From: Bacteroidales bacterium | GTDB taxonomy: Bacteria > Bacteroidota > Bacteroidia > Bacteroidales > Marinilabiliaceae | Length of the DNA: 64,000 bases | Assembly: GCA_024401335.1 (NCBI GenBank) | Contig: JAKSLH010000009.1 | Span: 1 to 64,000 of the forward strand | Reading direction: 5' to 3' | In this document: positions 17,070 to 26,222 of the stretch, one piece after another | Position numbering within the stretch: position 1 is the stretch's first letter | Layout: every line of letters starts with the position of its first letter | Notes under the pieces: model-generated | Told to the model about the DNA's origin: nothing | The model's input: the letters and a program-made list of their open reading frames with translations, nothing else | Database searches by the model: none | Translations under genes and position numbers: made by a program

Positions 17070-18485
17070 TCAAAAATCAAAGAATCTCTTTGCATTATAA
17101 TAGCTGATATCTTCTATCATCTGATTCATTCGTTCTGCCTCATATCCGCTATAAGGGAGTTCTCCGTTCTCTATGTCCTGACCTACGAGGTTGCATAGTA
17201 TACGACGGAAATACTCGTGACGAGGATACGAAAGGAACGAACGCGAGTCTGTCAACATGCCGACAAATCGACTCAACAGTCCGAGCACCGACAGGGTGTT
17301 AAGCTGCTTCTGTATTCCATCTTTCTGATCTAGGAACCACCAGCCCGAACCCCACTGTATCTTGCCTGGCACACTGCCATCCTGGAAATTGCCAAGCATG
17401 GTCGCTACCATCTCGTTTGCACTCGGATTAAGATTATAGAGTATAGTCTTTGCCAACTTGCCTCTGCTGTCAAGACGATCAAGATACTTGGCCATGCTCT
17501 GGGCTGTAGCAAACTCGCCTATCGAGTCAAAACCTGTGTCCGGACCGGCACTCTTCATCATGCGGCTGTTGTTGTTGCGTATCGTGCCATAGTGGAACTG
17601 CTGCGTCCAACCTGCCTCATGGTCCTGCTCTGCAAAGACTACGAGCATGGCACTCTTAAACTTGAGCACCTCTTCCTTTGTCAATGCCTTGCCACCATAT
17701 ACCTTGTTGAATATTGCCTTTATCTCTTCTTCCGTATAATCCTCTGCATAGAACTCCTCCAGCCCATGATCCGACAACTTAGAGCCCATCTTTGCAAAGT
17801 AGTCATGACGGTTCTGCAGAGCATCAATGAAGTCATTATAGTTCGATATATTCATCTTTGCTGCCTCTGACAGTTTCTCTACATACATCCTGAAAGCTTG
17901 AGCATTCTCCACTCCCATAGCCTTGTCCGGACGCCATGCTGGCAGCATCTTCACATCAAAGCCGCTCTCTGCCACCTGCTTGTGATACTCTAGCGTGTCT
18001 ATAGGGTCATCTGTGGTACAAACCACCTCTACATTATATCTCTTCATGAATCCGCGTGCGCTATACGAAGGATCATTCTGCAACTTGTCATTACACTCTT
18101 CATATATCTCACGCGCTGTCTGAGGATTAAGCAGCTTATTGATGCCAAAGCCGGTTGATAGCTCCAGATGGCTCCAGTGATAGAGCGGATTGCGGAAGCA
18201 GTATGGCATCGTCTCTGCCCATTTCTCAAATTTCTCCCAATCCGAAGCATTGCCCGTGATATACTTCTCGTCAACACCGTTCGAACGCATAGCACGCCAC
18301 TTATAGTGGTCACCACCAAGCCATAGCTCCGTGATCGTTTTAAACTTATGGTCTTCTGCCACCATCTGAGGATTCAGATGGCAATGATAGTCAATAATAG
18401 GGAGATGTTCTGCATGCTCATGATATAGCTTCTTGGCTGTATCATTTGTCAAAATGAAGTCACGATTGATGAAAGATTGGCTCAT
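17070..18485 (-). CDS. uxaC: Glucuronate/galacturonate isomerase
   Basis: 471 residues, the usual size. UxaC converts D-glucuronate to fructuronate and D-galacturonate to tagaturonate. 'LPIIDYHCHLNPQMVAED' carries the amidohydrolase-like H-x-H metal site; 'TTDDPIDTLEYH', 'LPAWRPDKAM', 'HYGTIRNNNSRM' and 'RFVGMLTDSRSFLSYPRHEYFRRILCN' (in parts) are family landmarks. It is the first gene of the exuronate operon, 117 bp upstream of kdgK. The next enzymes (UxaB/UxaA, UxuB/UxuA) are not in this window. A weak -7-like element (TAATTTAGC) lies upstream. Confidence 0.93.
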   Translation of the reverse strand: MSQSFINRDFILTNDTAKKLYHEHAEHLPIIDYHCHLNPQMVAEDHKFKTITELWLGGDHYKWRAMRSNGVDEKYITGNASDWEKFEKWAETMPYCFRNPLYHWSHLELSTGFGINKLLNPQTAREIYEECNDKLQNDPSYSARGFMKRYNVEVVCTTDDPIDTLEYHKQVAESGFDVKMLPAWRPDKAMGVENAQAFRMYVEKLSEAAKMNISNYNDFIDALQNRHDYFAKMGSKLSDHGLEEFYAEDYTEEEIKAIFNKVYGGKALTKEEVLKFKSAMLVVFAEQDHEAGWTQQFHYGTIRNNNSRMMKSAGPDTGFDSIGEFATAQSMAKYLDRLDSRGKLAKTILYNLNPSANEMVATMLGNFQDGSVPGKIQWGSGWWFLDQKDGIQKQLNTLSVLGLLSRFVGMLTDSRSFLSYPRHEYFRRILCNLVGQDIENGELPYSGYEAERMNQMIEDISYYNAKRFFDF

Positions 18486-18538
18486 CGTATTTTATAGTTT
18501 TGGTTTCAATCTGCTAAATTAAATAAATAATCTTCATT

Positions 18539-18952
18539 TTACATCAAAACATCAAACTCAAAATCCTCTTTCATTCGATATCCCAACCCCGTTGCTGCTG
18601 CTATCAGCTCACCGTCCTGGTTGGTTACGCGTATGTCGCAATATGGCAATTTCTTGTGGTTGATCACTTCTTTGCACTCTGCTAGCAACTTGTCACCTAG
18701 CTTGGCCGACTGAATGAAGGTTATTGTGTTCTGTATTCCAAGCGAAAGCGTACCATGGCAGTTGGCTACTGCTGCGAAGGTGAACTCTGCCAATGTATAT
18801 ATAACTCCTGCCTGACACACTCCTGCTATGTTTATATGGTTCTCACCCACTGTGAGTTCTGCACACGCATAGCCCTCAAACACTTCTGTTAGCTGGGCTC
18901 CTATGCTCTTGGCGAACTTGTCGCCTTCATTGAATTTATCCTTTAATGTCAT
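18539..18952 (-). CDS. Hotdog-fold thioesterase, PaaI/YiiD-like
   Basis: 137 residues from ATG 18952; a longer frame begins at 19000 inside a terminator and is rejected. A single hotdog domain is seen: 'GYACAELTVGENHINIAGVCQAGVIYTLAEFTFAAVAN' (in parts) is the N-terminal half with its central helix, and 'GDKLLAECKEVINHKKLPYCDIRV' gives the beta-sheet. Such enzymes hydrolyse acyl-CoA thioesters in the cytoplasm, with substrate unknown. It follows a terminator and has its own -7-like element. It is not part of the exuronate operon by function, though it precedes it on the same strand. Confidence 0.75.
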   Translation of the reverse strand: MTLKDKFNEGDKFAKSIGAQLTEVFEGYACAELTVGENHINIAGVCQAGVIYTLAEFTFAAVANCHGTLSLGIQNTITFIQSAKLGDKLLAECKEVINHKKLPYCDIRVTNQDGELIAAATGLGYRMKEDFEFDVLM

Positions 18953-18974
18953 GATTATATTATTTGCAATACAC

Positions 18975-18982
18975 AAAAATAC
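18975..18982 (-). promoter_or_regulatory. -7 element upstream of the thioesterase
   Basis: TATTTTTG on the minus strand matches TAnnTTTG and lies 22 bp before the start codon. No clear -33 element is seen because the terminator of the upstream gene occupies that stretch. Confidence 0.4.
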
Positions 18983-18989
18983 AAATAAA

Positions 18990-19022
18990 AAAATCCCCAT
19001 CTCTAAATGACGGGGATTTCTT
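18990..19022 (-). terminator. Intrinsic terminator after the adhesin operon
   Basis: The stem AAATCCCC…GGGGATTT with a 12-13 nt loop is followed, on the minus strand, by a run of T residues (TTTTTTTA). It ends the transcript of the 1482-residue secreted protein and the 127-residue gene. Confidence 0.75.
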
Positions 19023-19097
19023 TATCCTACCTTTTGTCTCTGCAACACGTCGGCCGCATCGCATTGACTGGTATCTATTGTTCTTAAAGTGATCTGA

Positions 19098-19481
19098 TTA
19101 CAGATATTCTGCTCTTAGGGCCTCCAGGTCCGCATCTGTGTCCGGATCATTGAATGCATCCTCTGGCATATATTTCTGTATATGTTCTGGCAAAACATAC
19201 AACAGATCGAGAGGGATATATGTCTCTAGATTCACCTTGTAGTCCGATATGTCACCATCCACATGGTTACGAGCGTCATCTATAGCCTCACCTAATATCT
19301 TGTCGAGCACTGTAGCTGGTATGTCCTGAAATAGGCCATTCTGATTCTCTCCTTTCTCGAGCAACGCATCGACGATTATCTTCAAATCAGGATCAGTGAG
19401 GTCAAAATATGTCTCGCGTGTGTCAATAAGATCTTCTCCCTGATGTATCTCATAATGGAAATTAATAACATGTTTTGCCAT
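19098..19481 (-). CDS. Small acidic protein of unknown function
   Basis: 127 residues, ATG at 19481. No signal peptide and no domain that I recognise. It is strongly acidic (many Asp and Glu, for example 'DPDTDADLEALRAEYL' at the end) with 'YFDLTDPDLKIIVDALLEKGENQ' in the middle. It starts 37 bp downstream of the large secreted protein and ends before the terminator at 18990-19022, so the two are likely one transcript. A cytoplasmic chaperone or regulator for the secreted protein is possible, but this is only position-based inference. Confidence 0.7.
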   Translation of the reverse strand: MAKHVINFHYEIHQGEDLIDTRETYFDLTDPDLKIIVDALLEKGENQNGLFQDIPATVLDKILGEAIDDARNHVDGDISDYKVNLETYIPLDLLYVLPEHIQKYMPEDAFNDPDTDADLEALRAEYL

Positions 19482-19518
19482 AGATATATCACATTTTAGT
19501 TATTATCTCATTTCATTC

Positions 19519-22500
19519 CTAGAACACTCTCATCTTCGCCTTCTGGCTCTTGTCGCCGCATATTGCTTCTACAATATATACGCCTTTCTGGTCGCCGAGT
19601 GCAACGACGGTCTTCGTCTGCTCTATGTTCTGCTTCTTCACGAGTCGGCCAGACATGTCATATACATTGACCATCGAAGCATTGCCGAGCATATCTGCCG
19701 ATACGCTTACTACAGCGTCTCTGTCGTCATTCTGGCATATCATGATCACACCATTTATGACATTGCCAATAGCCGTTGCACTTCCCTGCTCTGGCTCTCC
19801 CTCTCCTTCTTCTGACTTAAGGTTCTTGAGGCCTATCGCAAAGCGGTCGTTGATGCGCATGCCTGCAGGGGCTTCAAACTGATACTCATCAACATCACGC
19901 AAGTTAACTGCCCTATCTGCAACGAAGTCATAGAGCACAACCTCATCTGCTTCGCTGAACTCATCTATGTTTGTGGCCTTTATTACTCCTGCTGTAGCGC
20001 CTGCGGCCAACTGCACACCAAATGGCACGAGTTCTTCGCCTACTTCTTCACTACGAGGGTACACTGCGATGGCTTTGGCATTCATAGCATCCTTGAGCGA
20101 ATAGATCTGGTTATATTGTTTTGTCTCAAAACGCTTCATAGCGTCGCGCTGTATCGACTCGAGTGAACCTCCTTCGCGGAAGAGCATTGCTGTCTCATCC
20201 GAGAGGCCTATTTCCGATTCTACAGTAAGTCGAAGCACATCTCTCACCGCCTTGACTGCCTTGAGGCTAGTGCCTGCAGCAACAACTGTCGATTCAGTTG
20301 GCTGTTTGAACACTATCTTTGGTGTAGCATATTGACTTGTCGTTCTCACGAAGAAAGCCTGTTGAGGAGCAATAGCAGTAACACTCTCACATGGCTTCGA
20401 TGCCTGACTAACCTGCACTCCATCGCTCACACTGTATGTAGTATACTTGTATGAACCTGAGTCAAAGCTTCTGAACCACATTATAGGCTCAACATGATCG
20501 AATGACGCAAAATCCGATTCAAGGTCTAGAGCTGCCTGATATGGATTCGAGAACATATGCCATGCATACCACTTACCTGTCATCAATGGAGCTGACATCG
20601 TCACATCACCTGTGGCTATTGTACCTATCTGAGTAATAGTCTTACTTTCGACATTAGCATCAATCATGCCTACTGTCGAGCCATGTATGCCGTCAGCAAA
20701 CCTACCTGAAGCCGATGAATTATATTTCTCAGTATTATAGTCATAAAGTCCAAGATAATCAGAAGGGTTCCAGTTCTCTATTGTTCCTTCTGTCGTTGCC
20801 GAACCCACATAGTTCAAGATATTTGTCTTGAGAGTGCGATTGACAGTGAAGTTACCATTGTAATTAGTAGAGCCGAAGATCAAGTTCGACGACTGGTCAT
20901 AACGCTGATTGATGATCACATGACCAGGATTAGTGTTGTCAGTAACTGTGAGGGCGTCAGTATTGAGAGTACCGCCATTGATAGTCAGAGTAGCCTGATT
21001 ACCATCGACAACGACAGAAGTCAAACCTACGTTATCGGCAGTGCCAATCACAGGATAGTTATGAGCACCAGCGCCGAGGCTAGGAATGAAAGCCATGACA
21101 GAAGGAACTAGGCCACCAGACCAGTTGTCATCGTCGGACCAAGCAGAAGACTTCGAGCCAGTCCATCTATCAACTCTCTTTGTATAGCCAAGAGTGAACA
21201 GATGAGCATAAGGTCCATCATTATTAACAGAGATGCCAGTCTTGTAATAAACAAGTTTGTTAACAGCATCAATGCCAGCTTTATTATTAGCCTCATCGCG
21301 GTCATAGACAGTCCATCTCATACCATCGTAGTGAGCCAAAGAGTAGTAATCGGCGAGAGCAGGTTCGAAGTTATCGCTATTATCATAGTTCAAAGTGATA
21401 TAGACATTACCAGCCTGTTCACCAGACTTAGTGACCACCTTCCAATATTCGCTACTGAGATTACCATAGAGTTCGCTACCGCTACCTTGTGTAGGCTTAA
21501 CATTGAAATATTGAACACCGACAACATCACCAGACTTATTAGGTCCAATCTTAGCATAGCTATAGACTCCGTTATTGCCGACAGGGAAAAGATATTGCTT
21601 AGTGATGTCAGTCTTATTCGCCGCAGAAGGCAATGTTCTATAGAGCATACCGTCAACATAACCATTCGTGCGATTGAGAGTGTTGCCTTTGAGCCAGAGG
21701 TGATTATTGTTGGCCAAAATGACAACACCATTTTTCAAATTCAGTTCATTAGAGACTTCAACGCAACCATTGGTAACATTCACACCATTGCTATTATCCA
21801 CAACAAGATTACCAACGACAGTTGTGCCAACAGTATTGCTGAGCAATTGAAGACCAGATGTTCCAGTAAACCTCAAAGTTCCATCGACAATGCTAAAAGA
21901 ACCACCATTGTTGTTCTCGATATTGCCTTTCACTTCAAGAGTTCCAGTAGGAGCGAAGTTGCCACCATTGTTCAATATGGCAAATGCGCCAGCATCATAG
22001 GCTGTAGATATAGTTGTACCACTACCTACAAACGATGACGTAGAGCTCAAAAAAATATTATTACCCAAAGTCAGAGTACCATTATTGATGACATCACCAA
22101 AGACTTCAGAATACTGCAAAGAAACACTACCATTGGCATCAATCTCAAGTGATCCTTTTTGAGGATCATCTTCATCTTTTATGAATGAATTGCTCACTAC
22201 AGATAGCTGACCATTTACATGAACAGAACCACTATGCACCCTCAGCAAATTTTGCACATTAAGATTACCACCATCCATGATTGTCAACATAGCAGGTGAT
22301 TCTAACAATGTTGATTTCAAATCTATATCATACGCCTTAGCTTCGCCAGAACCAGCAGACACTACTGGATAGTTACCATTACCGACATTGAACCAGAAAA
22401 CAGTATTATTGATAGTCACATTATAGTTACTTTCAATCTTGACAACCGATCCTGCATCAGGGACCTGTCCGTTGAGCCAGTTTGCAGGATTCTCCCATTT

Positions 22501-23967
22501 CTGGTCATTAGCCTTACCAGACCATTGCTGGCCAAGATTCTTTAGTTTAGCTTTTATTTCTTCTATCTGAGTTTCCTTAATACCATAGGTAAACATCCAA
22601 GGCGAATCGTTTGTCGGTTTAAAAGTAGAACCAGTGCCACTACCCTCATCTTCATTGATAACGGCGAATTCACCATTAAATTTACCTTCCTTTTTGGCAT
22701 AAGCATCTTTCATCTCTGTCCAACCAGTATTAGAACTACCATCGTACTTAAAGATACCTGACAGGATACCTTTTTTACCCGAGTCACTCAGTTCAAAATC
22801 GACAAGATTTCTATCAACTCTTGCTTGAATTTGAGCACCATAACCAGTTGAATATCCATTGTTTTTTACTTCCCAATACTCTTCTGCGAGATACTGGTAT
22901 ATATCAGAATTAGAGCCTTCAACGTTTGACTTATGATTATAGTATCTTGCTTCCCACTGGGTATTCGTGCCATTGCCCTTACCATACGATCCCAACCTCT
23001 TATTTCTTACCTTTACAGTACAATACCCAGACCGAGCACCGTCACCTATAGGCATAAGAGTCACTTCATTGGTTCTAACGTATCTGATAAGCCTTCCATC
23101 GATATAGCAGTGCAACTGATTAGCTAAAGCGCCACCAGCGTCACTTCCTGGAGTAGCGACAGCTGTTTGCTCATCAACGCCAGATTTTGTAACGGAGACA
23201 TAGTTGTTGGCACCAATATGAAGAACGCCATTGGTCATTGTCAATTTGTTAGAGACTTCTATGTTGATGCCATCGGCAACATGGACGCCTTGATTATTGT
23301 CTATGACTGTGCCATTTGTTCCGCAGGAGGTGTTATTCAACACTAGATTATTAACCGAGATATTTTTGTAAAAATTCACTTTCTGCATTTTATCGCCGTT
23401 AAATGTCAGGCTTCCATTTATAGTTCCATCAGCAAGACCTTTCACATCTACATCACCTCCCAAAACCACAGATGAATTATTCCCCTTTATCGTAACAACA
23501 GACGAACCTAACGACACAAAATCCCCCTTGACAACAAGTGTATTATTGCTTCTATTCGGACTACCACCCATTGCCATATTCTTATTGTTGATGAAATCTC
23601 CTCCGACAGTAAGCGACAATTGCTTCCCTGCAAAATACACACCATTGTTGTTTTCGAAACTACCGCTAACCACCAAAGCTCTGTTATCCTCTTCGTTGCC
23701 AACATATAAAGTTCCACTCGCTCCAACAACAACACTTTTTGCCTTGCAATCACTTGCATTTAGTGATATTATGTGATTAATTTTAACGTCATCCCTTTCA
23801 TCTGGATAAGTTCTACCTTGGGGGTTAGTCACATTAGTCCAAACATCTCGATTGCCAACGACCCAACGTCCATTTGCCTTGGAAACAAACACATCCGCAT
23901 ATACAGAATCATTGATAATAAACCCAATAGAGACCAACACCATTATATATCTTGCAATACTCTTCAT
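19519..23967 (-). CDS. Large secreted repeat protein with T9SS-like C-terminal sorting domain
   Basis: 1482 residues. An N-terminal signal peptide (about 1-24, ending VYA) is followed by beta-rich repeats with many Asn, Gly, Ser and Val and evenly spaced turns such as 'SGSFENNNGV' and 'NIENNNGGSFSIVDGTLRF', resembling a right-handed beta-helix. Three module heads share a W-x-G…W…NW…G-x-VP pattern: near residue 33, near 478 ('WSGKANDQKWENPANW') and near 934 ('WTGSKSSAWSDDDNW'). The last ~75 residues ('VYDMSGRLVKKQN…KGVYIVE') resemble the type IX secretion A-type sorting domain, so surface attachment is expected. Cargo function (adhesin or glycan binding) is not evident. Cotranscribed with the 127-residue gene; it lies just downstream of the polysaccharide locus. 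Confidence 0.8.
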   Translation of the reverse strand: MKSIARYIMVLVSIGFIINDSVYADVFVSKANGRWVVGNRDVWTNVTNPQGRTYPDERDDVKINHIISLNASDCKAKSVVVGASGTLYVGNEEDNRALVVSGSFENNNGVYFAGKQLSLTVGGDFINNKNMAMGGSPNRSNNTLVVKGDFVSLGSSVVTIKGNNSSVVLGGDVDVKGLADGTINGSLTFNGDKMQKVNFYKNISVNNLVLNNTSCGTNGTVIDNNQGVHVADGINIEVSNKLTMTNGVLHIGANNYVSVTKSGVDEQTAVATPGSDAGGALANQLHCYIDGRLIRYVRTNEVTLMPIGDGARSGYCTVKVRNKRLGSYGKGNGTNTQWEARYYNHKSNVEGSNSDIYQYLAEEYWEVKNNGYSTGYGAQIQARVDRNLVDFELSDSGKKGILSGIFKYDGSSNTGWTEMKDAYAKKEGKFNGEFAVINEDEGSGTGSTFKPTNDSPWMFTYGIKETQIEEIKAKLKNLGQQWSGKANDQKWENPANWLNGQVPDAGSVVKIESNYNVTINNTVFWFNVGNGNYPVVSAGSGEAKAYDIDLKSTLLESPAMLTIMDGGNLNVQNLLRVHSGSVHVNGQLSVVSNSFIKDEDDPQKGSLEIDANGSVSLQYSEVFGDVINNGTLTLGNNIFLSSTSSFVGSGTTISTAYDAGAFAILNNGGNFAPTGTLEVKGNIENNNGGSFSIVDGTLRFTGTSGLQLLSNTVGTTVVGNLVVDNSNGVNVTNGCVEVSNELNLKNGVVILANNNHLWLKGNTLNRTNGYVDGMLYRTLPSAANKTDITKQYLFPVGNNGVYSYAKIGPNKSGDVVGVQYFNVKPTQGSGSELYGNLSSEYWKVVTKSGEQAGNVYITLNYDNSDNFEPALADYYSLAHYDGMRWTVYDRDEANNKAGIDAVNKLVYYKTGISVNNDGPYAHLFTLGYTKRVDRWTGSKSSAWSDDDNWSGGLVPSVMAFIPSLGAGAHNYPVIGTADNVGLTSVVVDGNQATLTINGGTLNTDALTVTDNTNPGHVIINQRYDQSSNLIFGSTNYNGNFTVNRTLKTNILNYVGSATTEGTIENWNPSDYLGLYDYNTEKYNSSASGRFADGIHGSTVGMIDANVESKTITQIGTIATGDVTMSAPLMTGKWYAWHMFSNPYQAALDLESDFASFDHVEPIMWFRSFDSGSYKYTTYSVSDGVQVSQASKPCESVTAIAPQQAFFVRTTSQYATPKIVFKQPTESTVVAAGTSLKAVKAVRDVLRLTVESEIGLSDETAMLFREGGSLESIQRDAMKRFETKQYNQIYSLKDAMNAKAIAVYPRSEEVGEELVPFGVQLAAGATAGVIKATNIDEFSEADEVVLYDFVADRAVNLRDVDEYQFEAPAGMRINDRFAIGLKNLKSEEGEGEPEQGSATAIGNVINGVIMICQNDDRDAVVSVSADMLGNASMVNVYDMSGRLVKKQNIEQTKTVVALGDQKGVYIVEAICGDKSQKAKMRVF

Positions 23968-24129
23968 TTTATATATAGTTTAATCTTCATGTCTTTTATA
24001 GAGTCATTCATTTTAGTCTTAATTATTTTGTAAGGATATACAAAATATATAATCAATACGATGAGCACTCATTTTTGTTGCGTAATATAGTGTTAAATCA
24101 CGACTGATAATTGCAACAATTCTTTCAAA

Positions 24130-25041
24130 TCATTTAACATTAAAAGATTCCAAGAAATTTTGCTTGAGGTACTCTTTTATCTTGTTTTCGTCGAAACCGA
24201 GCCGTTTTTTCACCTCATAAATCTTCGAGTCAACGAGGTATCTATACCAGAAACATTGCAAGACATACCAGCGGTGGTTTCTATCGAGGAAGCCTCCGTA
24301 TATAATATAACGGCCAAAGAAATTAAGGAACGGCCTGATATATAGTGGCATTCTAGCATATTTCATCTTAAACCAGCGTTTACGTTGCACTGCTGTACCC
24401 CAGAACTTAGGTTCTACCTCATAACTCTGATCACCAAGTCCATACGCCATTGAGAGCATATTGAGAGCTTCCCTGTCAGCATATTTGTTGTGCTTCTCGA
24501 TCCACCACGACAAGCTATTGAGGTTATCATCCACCTGATCGCCCTTTACCTTAGTTGTTCGTCCATCAGTTATCACCAGATGTTCATCCATAGGTTTGTT
24601 CTCGCTACGCCCATGCCCCTTGCGAATAAGCTTTAGCTGAGGGGCCGGGTGCCAGCTTCCATGATAGAGTGGCTTGCCTAGGAAGATAATGAGTTTGTCG
24701 ACATAGATGCCGTTGACATCACTCGGGATGCTCGGCAAAGCATCGGCTACATTGTTGGCTAGCTCGCTAGATATATATTCGTCAGCATCGACGCGCCAGA
24801 TCCATTCGGTGCTGATGTCGAGGTTGTCAATGGCCCAATTGAACTGCTGCGCCTGGTTCTTGAACCCATGCTGCACCACACGAGCTTCCATCTCCTCAGC
24901 ATATTGACATGTCCGGTCGGTGCTGTAAGAATCAACTACAAGCACATATTTACACACCTCCTTCACAGAATGGATGCATCGCTTGATATGCTTCTCCTCG
25001 TCCTTAGTAAGTATAATAGCTGTTATATCTAGTTTCTCCAT
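24130..25041 (-). CDS. Glycosyltransferase family 2, WaaE/KdtX-like
   Basis: 303 residues. The GT-A domain begins immediately: 'ITAIILTKDEEKHIKRCI', 'VLVVDSYSTDRT', and the metal site 'WRVDADEYI'. 'NQAQQFNWAIDN' and the later 'HGRSENKPMDEHLV' and 'WWIEKHNKYADREA' match the WaaE/KdtX subfamily, which adds glucose or a related sugar to LPS core or surface glycans. Codons are richer in G and C than in the glycosyltransferases further upstream. It is the last gene of the polysaccharide locus, 3 bp from the preceding acetyltransferase. Confidence 0.85.
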   Translation of the reverse strand: MEKLDITAIILTKDEEKHIKRCIHSVKEVCKYVLVVDSYSTDRTCQYAEEMEARVVQHGFKNQAQQFNWAIDNLDISTEWIWRVDADEYISSELANNVADALPSIPSDVNGIYVDKLIIFLGKPLYHGSWHPAPQLKLIRKGHGRSENKPMDEHLVITDGRTTKVKGDQVDDNLNSLSWWIEKHNKYADREALNMLSMAYGLGDQSYEVEPKFWGTAVQRKRWFKMKYARMPLYIRPFLNFFGRYIIYGGFLDRNHRWYVLQCFWYRYLVDSKIYEVKKRLGFDENKIKEYLKQNFLESFNVK

Positions 25042-25044
25042 ATA

Positions 25045-25578
25045 TCATCTTATCACTTTAGCAGGGTTACCACCGACAACAGCTCCCTGCTCGACATCTT
25101 TATACACCGAAGCCGTGGCTCCAACAATGGCTCTGCTGCCTATCTCAACACCCATACCTATGTAGGCTCGGGTACCTATCCATGCGCCTTCACCTATTGT
25201 GATGTCGGCTACTATTAGTCCGGCATCGGCAGTGTTGAGGCTGTCGGTGCGATGGCCTGCGGTGCAGAGATAGGAGTATTGTGAGACGATGGCGTTTTTC
25301 TGAAGGATGACGCGAGCCTGATTGTAGCAGATGACATCGGGACCTAGGCAAGATCCTTCAGCCATCTGGAGGTTCCAAGGAGCCCATATCTTGACGGAAG
25401 GATAGACATTAGCACCACGAACTATCTGAGCGCCGAAGAGGTTGAGAATCATACGACGCCAACCAGAGAAGATGTTGGTGACAAACGGCTTGAAGAGGAA
25501 TATGGATGCGATGATCCAGATAGCCCTGCGCATCTTGCAACCAATCGTCACATTCTCAATATCTTGAATTGCGTTCAT
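25045..25578 (-). CDS. Hexapeptide-repeat acetyltransferase, WcaF-like (second copy)
   Basis: About 177 residues from ATG 25578; a longer TTG-initiated frame (25632) would overlap the previous stop. The left-handed beta-helix shows the hexapeptide pattern: 'GANVYPSVKIWAPWNLQMAEGSCLG', 'ITIGEGAWIGTRAYIGMGVEIGSRAIVGATASV' (in parts) and 'VVGGNPAKVI'. A catalytic-type His lies in 'LCTAGHRTDS'. It would O-acetylate a sugar or sugar-lipid intermediate. Next to another acetyltransferase of the same type, so the polysaccharide may carry two acetyl groups. A hydrophobic N-terminal stretch ('IWIIASIFLF') suggests membrane contact. Confidence 0.78.
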   Translation of the reverse strand: MNAIQDIENVTIGCKMRRAIWIIASIFLFKPFVTNIFSGWRRMILNLFGAQIVRGANVYPSVKIWAPWNLQMAEGSCLGPDVICYNQARVILQKNAIVSQYSYLCTAGHRTDSLNTADAGLIVADITIGEGAWIGTRAYIGMGVEIGSRAIVGATASVYKDVEQGAVVGGNPAKVIR

Positions 25579-25624
25579 TTTTTTCGGAGTACAAAAAATA
25601 TCATGGAATGGGAGAATATTCGCG

Positions 25625-26176
25625 TCACTCAATAACTCTTTCGCGAATCTTGACTGCAGGATTCCCTTGGTATATTCCCCATGCCTCCATATTCTTAGTT
25701 GCTACACTTCCTACGGTCAATATAGCATGAGACATAACGGTGACGCCAGGGCACACAACGCTTTTTGCTCCTATCCAAGCACCATCTTCGATGGTTATAG
25801 GTGCATTGCGATAGTCGAACGACGATGACTTATAATCGTGGTTGCCAGTAAGAAGCATAGCACCTTGAGAAAGACAAACGTCATTACCTATCGCAACTCT
25901 ATCGAGATTGTCAATCCACACGCCCTCACCTATCCACACATCGTCGCCAGCGACAAGGTTCCATGGTGATTTTACAATAACATTGTTCTTAATAACCATA
26001 CGAGCACCAATCTTAGCACCGAATAGCTTCAGAAGAAATATCTTAGGGGCCGCGAAAGGATTCCATGAAGCACGGACAAATAGTGCATTGACAAAATACC
26101 ACAGGGTACGCTTGACCAGCGAAGCACCTTTTTCGTAATTGCCAGTAGAGAATGTGTTCAGTTTCACATGCGTCAT
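25625..26176 (-). CDS. Colanic-acid-type acetyltransferase WcaF-like
   Basis: 183 residues. N-terminal 'LWYFVNALFVRASWNPFAAPKIFLLKLFGAKIG' region (read in parts) is the WcaF signature, followed by left-handed beta-helix repeats: 'IVKSPWNLVAGDDVWIGEGVWID', 'LTGNHDYKSSSFDY' with the catalytic-type His, 'ITIEDGAWIGAKSVVCPGV' and 'YQGNPAVKI'. It transfers acetyl from acetyl-CoA to a sugar hydroxyl of the growing surface polysaccharide. It precedes the second acetyltransferase by about 47 bp and follows a GT4 gene. Confidence 0.85.
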   Translation of the reverse strand: MTHVKLNTFSTGNYEKGASLVKRTLWYFVNALFVRASWNPFAAPKIFLLKLFGAKIGARMVIKNNVIVKSPWNLVAGDDVWIGEGVWIDNLDRVAIGNDVCLSQGAMLLTGNHDYKSSSFDYRNAPITIEDGAWIGAKSVVCPGVTVMSHAILTVGSVATKNMEAWGIYQGNPAVKIRERVIE

Positions 26177-26222
26177 AATCGGTAATGAAGATTTAGAGTT
26201 TTATAGTAACGTGTTCGAAATG

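Noticed and set aside
21202..22038. Plus-strand frame of 278 codons inside the large secreted protein
   Set aside because: Low-complexity Ile/Ser/Thr composition produced by the reverse complement of Asn/Gly/Val repeats.
24061..24072. ATGAG-CA-CTCAT inverted repeat upstream of the large secreted protein
   Set aside because: Only 5-bp arms and about 95 bp from the start codon; could easily occur by chance.
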